NCBI RefSeq assembly: GCF_003732665.1
Contig: NZ_MOBP01000012.1
Span: 635,808-699,807 of the forward strand
DNA from: Pseudomonas frederiksbergensis
GTDB lineage: Bacteria > Pseudomonadota > Gammaproteobacteria > Pseudomonadales > Pseudomonadaceae
DNA length: 64,000 bases
Direction of reading: 5' to 3'
Shown here: positions 49,550 through 57,897 of the stretch, in pieces
How the letters are laid out: each line of letters begins with the position of its first letter
Position numbering within the stretch: the first letter of the stretch is position 1
Position numbers and translations under genes: made by a program
Notes under the pieces: generated by a model
Told to the model about the DNA's origin: nothing
The model's input: only the letters and a program-made list of their open reading frames with translations
Databases searched by the model: none

Positions 49550-50572
49550 TTACGCCGGCTCGATCTGCAGAGCCACCCGCTCGCGGCATGGGCATTCGTC
49601 CATGTAGCGGTGGGCTTCGACAAACTCGGTAAACGGGAAGACCCGAGTCTTGAGCGGCAGCAGCACGCGGTCGGCGGTCAACTGGTTGATGTCGCGCAAC
49701 GCCCGTTGCAACGCCACGTGGTCCTGGACAATGCCCAGCTCCGGCTTGCCGGTGAAGTTACCGATGCAGTGGACAAAGAACTGGATGTTCTTCTGGAACG
49801 CTGCACAGGCCGGGAATGGCGTCTGGTTGCCACCTTGCAAGCCGTAGAGCACCAGGCTGCCACGGGGTGCCAGCACATCGCCGAGCATCGACATCTGTGG
49901 CCCGCCGAGACCGTCGAACACCACATCAACGCCACGGTTGTCCGTGATTTTGTTGATCTGCATGAGCAGATCCTGTTCTTCGGTGACGATGACCTTCTCG
50001 GCACCCAGGGACAGCAGGTATTCACGTTCGTCGGCGGTTTTGGTCGCCGCGATCACTCGCACACCCAGGGCTTTACCCAGTTGGACGAAGGAAGGCCCTG
50101 CGCAATGGCTTGCGTCGGTCACCAAGGCAAACTGCCCCGGTTTGACCCGCGCCAGATCGACGTAGGCAAAATAGGCGATCAGCAGCGGCGTGTAATGCAC
50201 GCTGGCTTCGATCGGGCTGAGCACGTCCGGATAGCGGGTCAGTGCCGAGCGCGGCAGAACAATCTGTTCGCCGTAGACCGGATAATCGTTAGGGCTCTCG
50301 GCCGGGAAGCTGGCGACCTTATCGCCTACTGCCAGGTCATCAACACCGTCGCCAACCGCCGTCACTACGCCGGACATTTCATGGCCGAGGCCTGAAGGCA
50401 GACGAGCGTGGGACGAAGCCAGGTTCTGGCGCCAGAGAATGTCGTACCAGCTGATGCCGATTGCTTCGACGCGCACCTGCACTTCACCTGGTGCAGGCAG
50501 AGCGGCCGCATGCTCTTCGCATTTGAGCACCTCGGCTGGACCAAACTTGTGAAAACGGATCGTGCGGGACAT
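49550..50572 (-). CDS. Zinc-independent MDR family alcohol dehydrogenase/quinone reductase-like protein
   Basis: The protein has 340 residues starting MSRTIRFHKFGPAEVLKC. The N-terminal GroES-like domain is followed by a Rossmann fold with FALVTDASHCAGPSFVQLGK (in place of the canonical GxGxxG), ATKTADEREYLLSLGAEKVI and GVDVVFDGLGGPQM. Canonical catalytic-zinc ligands are missing, as in quinone oxidoreductases. It probably reduces quinones or enals with NADPH. The ATG at 50572 has GAGG 7 bases upstream. The LysR gene diverges from it, a classic regulator-target pair. Confidence 0.87.
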   Translation of the reverse strand: MSRTIRFHKFGPAEVLKCEEHAAALPAPGEVQVRVEAIGISWYDILWRQNLASSHARLPSGLGHEMSGVVTAVGDGVDDLAVGDKVASFPAESPNDYPVYGEQIVLPRSALTRYPDVLSPIEASVHYTPLLIAYFAYVDLARVKPGQFALVTDASHCAGPSFVQLGKALGVRVIAATKTADEREYLLSLGAEKVIVTEEQDLLMQINKITDNRGVDVVFDGLGGPQMSMLGDVLAPRGSLVLYGLQGGNQTPFPACAAFQKNIQFFVHCIGNFTGKPELGIVQDHVALQRALRDINQLTADRVLLPLKTRVFPFTEFVEAHRYMDECPCRERVALQIEPA

Positions 50573-50842
50573 CGCAAACCTCGTCAAAGTAACCTCTAAT
50601 GCCACGAACTCTATCTGGGCTTTCTACCCAAGACCATCAGTGGCTATTAATAGTCGACATGCCTGTCATTGATTCCGCAGCGCCGGCGGCATCATCAGAT
50701 ACCGTAAAAAACCGAAGCAGCCATTTGAGTAAAAAGTGAATTACACGGTGCAGAGTAGCAGCCTTTGCCCGTAAGATTCATGCCGGCCATTGTTCTCATA
50801 TGGCCGCTCACGTCAAGTTTGCTGACTCTGCCAGGACTCCAG

Positions 50843-51760
50843 ATGAATCGTAATGACCTGCGTCGTGTCGACCTGAACCTGTTGATCGTATTCGAAACAT
50901 TAATGCATGAACGCAGTGTGACCCGTGCTGCGGAGAAATTGTTCCTCGGCCAGCCGGCGATCAGTGCGGCGCTCTCACGCCTGCGCGGGCTGTTCGATGA
51001 TCCGTTGTTCGTGCGCACCGGCCGCAGCATGGAGCCGTCGGCCCGGGCGGTGGAGATCTTCGCCCTGCTCTCCCCGGCACTGGACTCGATTTCCACGGCG
51101 GTCAGCCGTGCGGCGGAATTCGATCCGGCCACCAGCACGGCGGTGTTTCGTATCGGTCTGTCGGACGACGTCGAATTCGCACTGCTGCCCATGCTGCTCA
51201 AACGCCTGCGCGCCGAATCACCGGGCATCGTCCTGGTGGTGCGGCGGGCCAACTACATCCTGATGCCGAGCCTGCTGGCTTCCGGCGAAATCTCGATCGG
51301 CGTCAGCTACACCGCCGACCTGCCGGCCAACGCCAAGCGCAAGGTACTGCGCCGCAGCCTGCCGAAGCTGCTGCGCGCCGATACCGTGCCGGGGCCGCTG
51401 AGCCTGGACGACTTCTGCGCACGGCCCCATGCACTGGTGTCGTTCGCCGGTGACCTGAGCGGCTTTATAGATGAAGAACTCGAAAAGCTCGGGCGCAAAC
51501 GCCATGTCGTCCTGGCGGTGCCGCAGTTCAACGGACTGAGCACCCTCATCAGCGGCACCGATATTGTCGCCACTGTGCCGGACTACACCGCCGATGCGTT
51601 GACGGCGGCGGGCGGTGTGCGGGCGGAAGATCCACCGTTGCCGGTGCGCAGTTTTGAATTGCACATGGCTTGGCGGGGTTCGCAGGACAATGATCCGGGG
51701 GAGCGTTGGTTGCGGTCCAGGATTCAGATGTTTTTTGGGGATCCGGATAGCCTGGCATAA
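50843..51760 (+). CDS. LysR family transcriptional regulator
   Basis: The protein has 305 residues starting MNRNDLRRVDLNLLIVFETL. The winged helix follows (MHERSVTRAAEKLFLGQPAI, SAALSRLRGLFDDPLFVRTG), then a periplasmic-binding-like effector domain. The frame is open upstream to 50765, but the ATG at 50843 has AGGA 7 bases away and fits the family start. It diverges from the MDR reductase gene across 270 bases and probably activates it in response to an aromatic or quinone-type signal (inference). Confidence 0.9.
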   Translation: MNRNDLRRVDLNLLIVFETLMHERSVTRAAEKLFLGQPAISAALSRLRGLFDDPLFVRTGRSMEPSARAVEIFALLSPALDSISTAVSRAAEFDPATSTAVFRIGLSDDVEFALLPMLLKRLRAESPGIVLVVRRANYILMPSLLASGEISIGVSYTADLPANAKRKVLRRSLPKLLRADTVPGPLSLDDFCARPHALVSFAGDLSGFIDEELEKLGRKRHVVLAVPQFNGLSTLISGTDIVATVPDYTADALTAAGGVRAEDPPLPVRSFELHMAWRGSQDNDPGERWLRSRIQMFFGDPDSLA

Positions 51761-51801
51761 GGCGCGTGAACGTCACGGGTAGATGTTCAGACTGGATGGA
51801 A

Positions 51802-52218
51802 TCAGTTGCCATGCACCGGACGGCGACATGAGCCTTCACTTTGATCAACAAAACTCATCACGTGCCTGATCGACTGCTGATCCGGCAGACAGGAAAGACT
51901 GAAACTCATGGATGAGTTCGCAGAACTGCCTGCTAAAAAAAACTGCAAGTCCGTCTCCTGATAAACAAGCAGATGCCTGATATCGGGACAATCACGTACC
52001 CATTGCTCAGATATCGGCCCGGCACCACTTAATAGTGGCTGGTTGATCACCAACAAGTCGAACCTATGCAACGCGTTATCGATAACACTCATTAGTTCGC
52101 GCAGCGATGCCAGCGGCGCCACACGGTTGTATCCCAGCCCGGCGAGATTCTTTTCAATATTCATGCGCCTTGAGTGTTCTTCATCAACCAGCAATATTCG
52201 CAGCCGTGGATCAGCCAT
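51802..52218 (-). CDS. Receiver-like protein lacking the phospho-acceptor aspartate
   Basis: The protein has 138 residues. The fold is that of a CheY-type receiver: LRILLVDEEHSRRMNIEKNL at the start, RELMSVIDNALHRFDLLVIN in the middle, and the SMSFSLSCLPD end strand. Where the phosphorylated Asp should stand (usually xxDxxMP after a hydrophobic strand) the sequence is DLLVINQPLL, with Asn. The Thr/Ser and Lys positions are also not recognisable. It is probably a pseudo-receiver that works by binding; there is no output domain. A relation to NasT/AmiR-type receivers is possible, since those start in a similar way, but their ANTAR domain is absent here. Confidence 0.7.
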   Translation of the reverse strand: MADPRLRILLVDEEHSRRMNIEKNLAGLGYNRVAPLASLRELMSVIDNALHRFDLLVINQPLLSGAGPISEQWVRDCPDIRHLLVYQETDLQFFLAGSSANSSMSFSLSCLPDQQSIRHVMSFVDQSEGSCRRPVHGN

Positions 52219-52330
52219 GGACCACCTGAACGGAAATCAAACGTTATTGATGAGTGCGCCGTTCCAGTCCAGCCAGCTCGACAGCTACCTGGCGCTCATG
52301 GTGGGGGCACGCCAGTAGCCCTATCTCCCA

Positions 52331-53101
52331 TCAGATACCACTAAACCAGTTATAACCCTGGTCTTCCCAATACCCACCGGGATTGTCGTTGCTGACAAAG
52401 ATCTCAACGATATGCTTTGGGTTTTTGAAGCCCAACTTGGTGGGCACTCGAACCCGTAGGGGATAGCCATACTCCGGCGGCAAAGCAACTTCGGCGTAAT
52501 CCAGTGCCAGCAGCGTTTGCGGATGCAGCGCGGTCGGCATGTCGAGGCTTGAGTAGTAGCGGTCAGCACATTTGAAACCGACAAACTTCGCCGTTGTGTC
52601 AGCGCCGATATGCTCCAGGAACGTCTTCAGGGGTACGCCGCCCCATTGCCCGATGGCGCTCCAGCCTTCCACACAGATCAGGCGCGTAATGTCGGTGCGC
52701 TGCGGCAGTTTGCGCAGGCCCTCCAGCGTCCATGGCGCCTTGTCCCGTACCAGCCCGGAAACGGCGAGCGAATAATCGGACAGGTCGACGTCCGGGATAT
52801 CCTCCTGGCCGTAGAACGCGTTGAATGGAAACGGCGTGGTCATTTGCGCCTTGGTGTAGGTCGGCGCCAGTTTCTGCCCGCTGAACAGCCAGGCCTGAAC
52901 CCGGTCGTTCCAACGGGACATGGCCCACAGCACCTTGTCGACCTGGTCGCCGTCCTGCAGGTTGCAACCGCTCAGCATCGCCATCGCGCCGACGGTCAAG
53001 CCGCCCCGCAGGAAGTTGCGGCGCTGGAGGTTTTCCAGTTGCAGTTGCTGGGCGGGCTCAAGTTTGATGCGCTGAATCGCGCGTTTTTTGGGCTCAATCA
53101 T
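52331..53101 (-). CDS. Periplasmic molybdopterin oxidoreductase (sulfite oxidase/MsrP superfamily)
   Basis: The protein has 256 residues. A twin-arginine signal (RRNFLRGGLTVGAMAMLSGC) indicates folded export; a Cys right after it could also be lipidated. The molybdenum-binding Cys lies in TRLICVEGWSAIGQWGGVPL, and the remaining domain has LPPEYGYPLRVRVPTKLGFK and WEDQGYNWF as in sulfite-oxidase-like proteins. It likely uses a molybdopterin cofactor for an oxygen-atom transfer, with electrons from the membrane cytochrome encoded upstream. It is shorter than MsrP of E. coli and I do not claim identical function. Its start overlaps the cytochrome stop by 8 bases. Confidence 0.88.
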   Translation of the reverse strand: MIEPKKRAIQRIKLEPAQQLQLENLQRRNFLRGGLTVGAMAMLSGCNLQDGDQVDKVLWAMSRWNDRVQAWLFSGQKLAPTYTKAQMTTPFPFNAFYGQEDIPDVDLSDYSLAVSGLVRDKAPWTLEGLRKLPQRTDITRLICVEGWSAIGQWGGVPLKTFLEHIGADTTAKFVGFKCADRYYSSLDMPTALHPQTLLALDYAEVALPPEYGYPLRVRVPTKLGFKNPKHIVEIFVSNDNPGGYWEDQGYNWFSGI

Positions 53102-53717
53102 GATCGGTCTTCCCGCTTTCCATCGGCCGTACGCCGCCAGTAATCATGGGCAACAAGGTTTTCGGCACCAGCAGCACCAGCGCCAGATGCACAACGACGA
53201 ACGCGCCAATGACCGCCATCGCCGCGAAATGTACGTAGCGGGCAACGTCATAGCCGCCCAGGAGCGCGACCAGTTCTTGAAGTTGAATGGGCTTCCAGAT
53301 CGCCAGCCCCGAGATCACAACCATGACACCGGCCGCCAGCACCACCCAATACATCAGGCGCTGCACCGCGTTATAGACGCCCTTCTCGTGCACCAGTCGA
53401 AAACGCAGTGCAGCCGTCAAATCATGCTTTACCGCGTGAACACTGATCGGCAAGAAATCGCGCTTGAAGTGGCGGCTGATCAGGCCGTACAGCACATAGA
53501 TGAGGCCGTTGATGAACAGCAACCACATAAACGCGAAATGCCAGGCCAGCGAGCCGCCGAGCCAGCCACCCACCGTCAATGCAACCGGAAACCTGAAGGC
53601 GAACAACGGGGACGCGTTGTAGATCGCCCAACCGCTCATGAACATGCAGACCATGCAGGCGGCGTTGAGCCAATGGGTAAGCCGAACGGGCCAGGGATGG
53701 ATGGATTTTTTGCGCAT
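53094..53717 (-). CDS. Membrane cytochrome b561/b-type electron carrier
   Basis: The protein has 207 residues from the ATG at 53717 (AGGGG upstream). There are four to five hydrophobic helices, with haem-ligand histidines in VRLTHWLNAA, LAWHFAFMWL and RYVHFAAMAVIGAFVVVHLA. It belongs to the cytochrome b561/NiFe-hydrogenase b-subunit-like fold. It should pass quinol electrons across the membrane to the molybdopterin protein encoded immediately downstream, comparable to the MsrQ-MsrP arrangement. Confidence 0.87.
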   Translation of the reverse strand: MRKKSIHPWPVRLTHWLNAACMVCMFMSGWAIYNASPLFAFRFPVALTVGGWLGGSLAWHFAFMWLLFINGLIYVLYGLISRHFKRDFLPISVHAVKHDLTAALRFRLVHEKGVYNAVQRLMYWVVLAAGVMVVISGLAIWKPIQLQELVALLGGYDVARYVHFAAMAVIGAFVVVHLALVLLVPKTLLPMITGGVRPMESGKTDHD

Positions 53718-53790
53718 GCTGCCCCTCTCTCGGAAACCGTCCGTGCACTGGAGCGATGCCAGACGACACCGCTCCAGCCTTTTCAGGTGA

Positions 53791-54402
53791 TTACATCGGC
53801 GGCTGGAAGCCATCCTTACCGACCGCGATACCGCGTGCGGTGGTGCCACCCTCGGCCGGGAACACGACAATTTTCGCGCCCTTGACCAACTCATCGGCTT
53901 TGCCCGGTTCTACGTAGGCGATAGGCACATCTTGCGGCACGACCAGTTGCTTCTCGCCACCCTTGTAATTGACGGTCAGCGTGCGGCCATTGGCCTTGGA
54001 CAATTTGCCCACAGTGCCGTTAGTCATCGTCCCGGTGCTGCCATCGGCATTCTGCCAACCGTAATGACCTTCGCCGCTGCCCTTGAGGCTGGACTCGAAT
54101 ACAGTCACTTCCAACGCCTTGAGCGAACCGTCGGCCTGTGGGATGGCTGCCGAGCCGACGAAGCTGTCGGCTTTGATCGACTCGATATCAGTCTTCGATA
54201 CCCGATTGATGCCGGTCTTGTCCGTCAGACCGATGGTCTGCTGTGCGCCGGCGCGGGTGGTGAACGTCAGCGTGTTGTTGCTGACACTTTCAACGGTGCC
54301 ACGCAGCGGTTTGATCACCGGCATATCGGCCGCGGTGGCCATGACGGCAGCACTGAGCATCAGCAAACCGAACGTGGTGGACAGAGCAGTCTTGAGCTTC
54401 AT
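53791..54402 (-). CDS. Exported protein with OB-fold-like repeats
   Basis: The protein has 203 residues with a signal peptide (MKLKTALSTTFGLLMLSAAV, cleaved after TAAD or nearby). The mature part has LRGTVESVSNNTLTFTTRAG, then GKLSKANGRTLTVNYKGGEK, two units of the small beta-barrel (DUF5666-like) type. The first gene of the periplasmic redox unit, 73 bases before the cytochrome gene. It is divergent from a two-component system, with operator-like boxes between them. Function unknown; a metal or cofactor-binding role is conceivable. Confidence 0.75.
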   Translation of the reverse strand: MKLKTALSTTFGLLMLSAAVMATAADMPVIKPLRGTVESVSNNTLTFTTRAGAQQTIGLTDKTGINRVSKTDIESIKADSFVGSAAIPQADGSLKALEVTVFESSLKGSGEGHYGWQNADGSTGTMTNGTVGKLSKANGRTLTVNYKGGEKQLVVPQDVPIAYVEPGKADELVKGAKIVVFPAEGGTTARGIAVGKDGFQPPM

Positions 54403-54473
54403 TGCGACAATTCCTCACTGGTTTATGTGCCGCCATCCTCGGCTCCGGACCGGGACCTCACGATGACCGCCGG

Positions 54474-54525
54474 ATGACATTTTTGTCATTCGCCACGACC
54501 CGTCCATGAATGACAGAAATGTAAC
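54474..54525. promoter_or_regulatory. Two CusR/HprR-like operator boxes
   Basis: atgacattttTGTCAT at 54474-54489 is a perfect 6-bp inverted repeat with a 4-base spacer, and atgacagaaatgtaac at 54510-54525 is the same architecture with two mismatches, 36 bases away. This resembles the AAAATGACAANNTTGTCAT-type box bound by CusR/HprR-class regulators. The OmpR-type regulator encoded at 54619 is the expected binder, controlling both the exported-protein/redox operon and itself. Confidence 0.6.
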
Positions 54526-54618
54526 CGACTCAGCCTGCTCAGCTCGTTACACTGCAAGCCTGAGAGCCAATGCCGCGGGCTGAATCCCGTCACCCAGAGA
54601 CCCGAGCGCCCCCTGACG

Positions 54619-55314
54619 ATGCATATTCTGCTGATCGAAGACGACACCAAAACCGGCGAGTACCTGAAAAAGGGCCTCGGCGAGTCCGGCTATAACGTCG
54701 ACTGGACCCAACACGGCGCCGATGGCCTGCACATGGCACTGCAAACGCCCTATGACCTGATCGTACTGGATGTGATGTTGCCCGGCATTGATGGATTTCA
54801 AATCATCGAACTATTGCGCGCCAAACAAGATGTGCCCGTGCTGTTCCTCACCGCTCGCGATCAGTTGCATGACCGCATTCGCGGGCTGGAACTGGGGGCC
54901 GACGACTATCTGGTGAAGCCGTTTTCCTTCACCGAGTTGCTGTTGCGCATTCGCACCATCCTGCGCCGTGGCGTGGTCCGCGAAGCCGATCATTTTCACA
55001 TCGCCGACCTGGAACTGGACCTGGTGCGCCGTCGCGTCACGCGCCAGCAACAGGTGATTGTGTTGACCAACAAGGAGTTCGCCCTGCTGCATCTGTTTCT
55101 GCGCCGTGAAGGCGATGTCCTGTCCCGGGCGCAGATTGCTTCGGAAGTCTGGGACATGAATTTCGACAGCGATACCAACGTCGTGGACGTGGCCGTCAAA
55201 CGCCTGCGCAACAAGGTCGACCAGCCCTACCCGATCAAGCTGATCCATACCATTCGCGGTATCGGCTATGTGTGCGAGGTGCGGCCATGCGGACCCGACG
55301 CCAACCTTCCCTGA
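54619..55314 (+). CDS. OmpR family response regulator (CusR/CopR/HprR-like)
   Basis: The protein has 231 residues. Receiver domain: acidic pair LLIEDD, phospho-Asp in LIVLDVMLPG, Thr in LFLTARD, Lys in DYLVKPFSF. Winged-helix DNA-binding domain: LTNKEFALLHLFLRREGDVL, SRAQIASEVWDMNFDSDTNV and HTIRGIGYVCE. The DNVVDVAVKRLR element with IHTIRGIGY is typical of heavy-metal or redox-type regulators. The sensor kinase gene overlaps its 3' end by 28 bases. Confidence 0.93.
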   Translation: MHILLIEDDTKTGEYLKKGLGESGYNVDWTQHGADGLHMALQTPYDLIVLDVMLPGIDGFQIIELLRAKQDVPVLFLTARDQLHDRIRGLELGADDYLVKPFSFTELLLRIRTILRRGVVREADHFHIADLELDLVRRRVTRQQQVIVLTNKEFALLHLFLRREGDVLSRAQIASEVWDMNFDSDTNVVDVAVKRLRNKVDQPYPIKLIHTIRGIGYVCEVRPCGPDANLP

Positions 55315-56681
55315 CCCTGCGCTCGACCCTGGCGTTCTCGCTGGTGGCGATGCTCGCCGTGGCCGGTGCCGGGTTTTATTTATACCAGTCGATGAAAACC
55401 TCGGTCCTGATCTACAGCGATCACGCGGTCATGGGCCGCCTGGATCACTTTCGCAAACTGCTGCATTACGAACTGGCTATCGAGAAGCTGCGCGACAGCC
55501 CGCAGATCTTCAAAAACATGCTCGACAGCGAAGACGACATTTTTATCATCGCGGAGCCGGGCCAGCAGCCGGTGATCCTGGTCAATCCGCTGAACGTCAC
55601 GCTGCCTGAATTGCCCGTGATTGGCCAGGAAACCAAGCTGAGCGTCACCGACCTGCGCAGCGGCGTGACCGACTCCGGAGTGCCCTTGCGCGCCGCGTCC
55701 GTGCAAACGACCTCGGGGGGGCGCGAAGTGCGCCTGACTGCCGCGCACATCATGGACAAGGAAATGGCCATGCTCGCGGCGTTTCGCGAGCGCATTTACC
55801 TGGCCGTGACCCTGGCATTCCTGCTCACCGCGCTGCTCGGTTACGTGCTGCTGCGTCGCGGCCTGCGCCCGCTGCGCAAAATGGCCGCGCATGCCGCCAA
55901 CATCACCCCCCAGCGGCTCGACAGCCGGATGGACAGCGCCGACACACCGGTTGAACTGCAACAACTGAGTGACGCTTATAACGCCATGCTTGATCGACTC
56001 GCCAACGGTTACCAGCGCCTGACGCAGTTTTCCGCCGACCTGGCTCACGAAATACGCACGCCCGTGGGCTCGTTGATGGGGCACTGCCAGGTCGCTCTGC
56101 GCCAGTCTCGCAGCGAGGACGAATATCAGGCGCTGCTGGCCTCGAACCTGGAAGAACTGGAGCGCATTTCCCGCATCGTCGAAAGCATCTTGTTCCTCGC
56201 TCGCGCTGACGAAGCGCAGTCGCTGATCGAACGCCAGCCGCTGCTCCTGCATGACGAATTACAGCGCATCGCCGGCTACTTCGAAGGGCTGGCCGAAGAG
56301 CGGCAGATGACCCTCCTGACCACCGGCGCCGGAACCCTGCAGGCTGACCCATTGCTGCTGCGCCGGGCCTTGAGCAATTTAGTCGCGAACGCTATTCGGT
56401 ATGCCAACGAGGGCAGCGAGATTCTGATGCGCGTCGTTGAAGTCGCCGGCGGATGGCGAATCGATGTTGAGAATCAGGGCCCGGTGCTGAGCGACGAAAC
56501 CCTGCGCAAACTGTTTGATCGCTTTTACCGCGGCGATGCTTCGCGTCACCAAAGCTCCGATTCATATGGCCTGGGCCTGGCCATTGTCGTCGCGATCATG
56601 CAATTGCATGGCGGTGATGTGAGTGTTGAACAGCCTGCGCCCGGGACTATCCGTTTTTCGCTGTTCTTCCCCAAAACCTGA
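55287..56681 (+). CDS. Heavy-metal/redox-type sensor histidine kinase
   Basis: The protein has 464 residues starting MRTRRQPSLTLRSTLAFSLV, with GAGGTG upstream. It has two transmembrane segments around residues 12-32 and 168-190, a periplasmic sensor of about 135 residues, HAMP (LRPLRKMAAHAANITPQRLD), H-box LAHEIRTPVGSLMGHCQVAL, N-box NLVANAIRYA and GLGLAIV. It is of the CusS/IrlS/HprS class. No metal-binding motif can be named in the sensor. Confidence 0.92.
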   Translation: MRTRRQPSLTLRSTLAFSLVAMLAVAGAGFYLYQSMKTSVLIYSDHAVMGRLDHFRKLLHYELAIEKLRDSPQIFKNMLDSEDDIFIIAEPGQQPVILVNPLNVTLPELPVIGQETKLSVTDLRSGVTDSGVPLRAASVQTTSGGREVRLTAAHIMDKEMAMLAAFRERIYLAVTLAFLLTALLGYVLLRRGLRPLRKMAAHAANITPQRLDSRMDSADTPVELQQLSDAYNAMLDRLANGYQRLTQFSADLAHEIRTPVGSLMGHCQVALRQSRSEDEYQALLASNLEELERISRIVESILFLARADEAQSLIERQPLLLHDELQRIAGYFEGLAEERQMTLLTTGAGTLQADPLLLRRALSNLVANAIRYANEGSEILMRVVEVAGGWRIDVENQGPVLSDETLRKLFDRFYRGDASRHQSSDSYGLGLAIVVAIMQLHGGDVSVEQPAPGTIRFSLFFPKT

Positions 56682-56794
56682 ACTACAGTGGCTATGCGGC
56701 ATGAATACCGAAATAAAACCTGGAATAACTTCAAGTTATCCCGATAGCCGTCGATAACCGGGCGGGTATTCAGCATTAAAAGTTAAGGATAACG

Positions 56795-57145
56795 ATGGCA
56801 ATGGTTTTTTGTCGTGCATGCGCCAAGGACATTCACGAGACAGCCCCAACCTGCCCGCGATGCGGAGCGAGCCAACACATTGCCTTGCCGGCAACGACGG
56901 GCCCCGACTCTCCATGGCTGGCGATCGTCTCGTTGATATTGGGCATTATCTGCGTACTTACGCTATTTGATGACTCCGAATGGGATAGAGATACCCTCTT
57001 CGGAATCAGCATCTTCTCTGTCGCCGGCCTTGTTTGCGGCATCATCAGCATCAATCAAAAAAAACCGGGAAATAACCTCGCGATCGCAGGCGTTGTCTTG
57101 TCGGCTATTGCGACGCTTTGTTTCGCCGGCCTATCGCTGGACTAA
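56795..57145 (+). CDS. Zinc-ribbon membrane protein (DUF4190-like)
   Basis: The protein has 116 residues. An N-terminal zinc ribbon (FCRACAKDIHETAPTCPRCG) is followed by two hydrophobic segments (WLAIVSLILGIICVLTLF, FSVAGLVCGIISINQKKPG) and a third (LAIAGVVLSAIATLCFAGL). The layout resembles the DUF4190-type hairpin. Function unknown. It forms a pair with the next gene, 15 bases downstream, whose N-terminus is nearly the same. Confidence 0.75.
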   Translation: MAMVFCRACAKDIHETAPTCPRCGASQHIALPATTGPDSPWLAIVSLILGIICVLTLFDDSEWDRDTLFGISIFSVAGLVCGIISINQKKPGNNLAIAGVVLSAIATLCFAGLSLD

Positions 57146-57160
57146 TTTTAGGGAAAAAAT

Positions 57161-57622
57161 ATGAGCATGGTTTTTTGTCGTGGTTGTGCCAAGGAAATCA
57201 GCAGCCTGGCTGCGGCCTGCCCGCAATGCGGCGCGCCTCAGGCTCTAGTAAGCCAGCAGGCCTTCACGGCGCCGAACGCCGGTGCGGCGCAAGGTAATCC
57301 TTATGTTGAAGTGCTGAAGAAATATGCTGTGTTCACCGGCCGCGCCAGCCGTCGAGAATACTGGATGTTTATTCTGATCAACCTTGGGGTCGCCATCGTC
57401 CTCGGCGTTATTGACGCCGTACTGGGTGCCAAAGGGATCCTTTCGAATCTCTACAGCCTGGCGGTGTTGCTGCCAAGTATCGCCGCAGCCATTCGCCGGA
57501 TGCACGACACTGATCGCAGCGGCTGGTGGATCCTGCTGCCGATCGTGAACATTGTGTTCCTGGCCCAGGACAGCACCCCTGGCGTCAACCGTTTCGGCCC
57601 GAACCCTAAAGGGATCAACTGA
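57161..57622 (+). CDS. Zinc-ribbon DUF805 membrane protein
   Basis: The protein has 153 residues: zinc ribbon FCRGCAKEISSLAAACPQCG, then a linker, then a DUF805 domain (YAVFTGRASRREYWMFILIN, LLPSIAAAIRRMHDTDRSG, WWILLPIVNIVFLAQDSTPG). DUF805 proteins are small polytopic inner-membrane proteins of unknown role. It is followed by a strong terminator. Confidence 0.88.
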   Translation: MSMVFCRGCAKEISSLAAACPQCGAPQALVSQQAFTAPNAGAAQGNPYVEVLKKYAVFTGRASRREYWMFILINLGVAIVLGVIDAVLGAKGILSNLYSLAVLLPSIAAAIRRMHDTDRSGWWILLPIVNIVFLAQDSTPGVNRFGPNPKGIN

Positions 57623-57645
57623 AGCTGATTGAGTAAACGCTGATC

Positions 57646-57675
57646 GAGACGGCCGCCATGGCCGTCTCTTTGTTT
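57646..57675 (+). terminator. Rho-independent terminator of the zinc-ribbon pair
   Basis: gagacggcc and ggccgtctc form a perfect 9-bp stem around gccat, followed by tttgtttg. Confidence 0.88.
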
Positions 57676-57733
57676 GCGCCGTTGACAAGCCTTCAAATCA
57701 GGCCGACCTTTGCACTCACTGCAACACAGCTTT

Positions 57734-57814
57734 GCTATCAACCCGATTGATAGCCCCCTAACGAAAGGCGCATGCTAGAGGGCTTGATTCGCGCTTATAT
57801 CATTCCGAATGATA
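57734..57814. promoter_or_regulatory. Two palindromic operator candidates upstream of mexE
   Basis: gctatcaacccgattgatag (plus c) at 57734-57754 has perfect 7-bp arms around 7 bases and contains ATC-N9-GAT, the classic LysR-type T-N11-A layout; it also begins like the MexT site (ATCA-N5-). tatcattccgaatgata at 57798-57814 is a perfect palindrome with 7-bp arms around ccg. Both lie 84-164 bases before the mexE start. Which proteins bind is unknown. Confidence 0.55.
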
Positions 57815-57897
57815 GTTACCTTTGCCTCATTCGATTCGTGCGATACAGCCTCGCCGAGCATCATCCGTCCATTCTTAATACATTGGCGGATGCATCC

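Noticed and set aside
52043..52318. Plus-strand 91-codon frame opposite the pseudo-receiver
   Set aside because: No ribosome binding site and no protein-like pattern; it overlaps the receiver-like gene.
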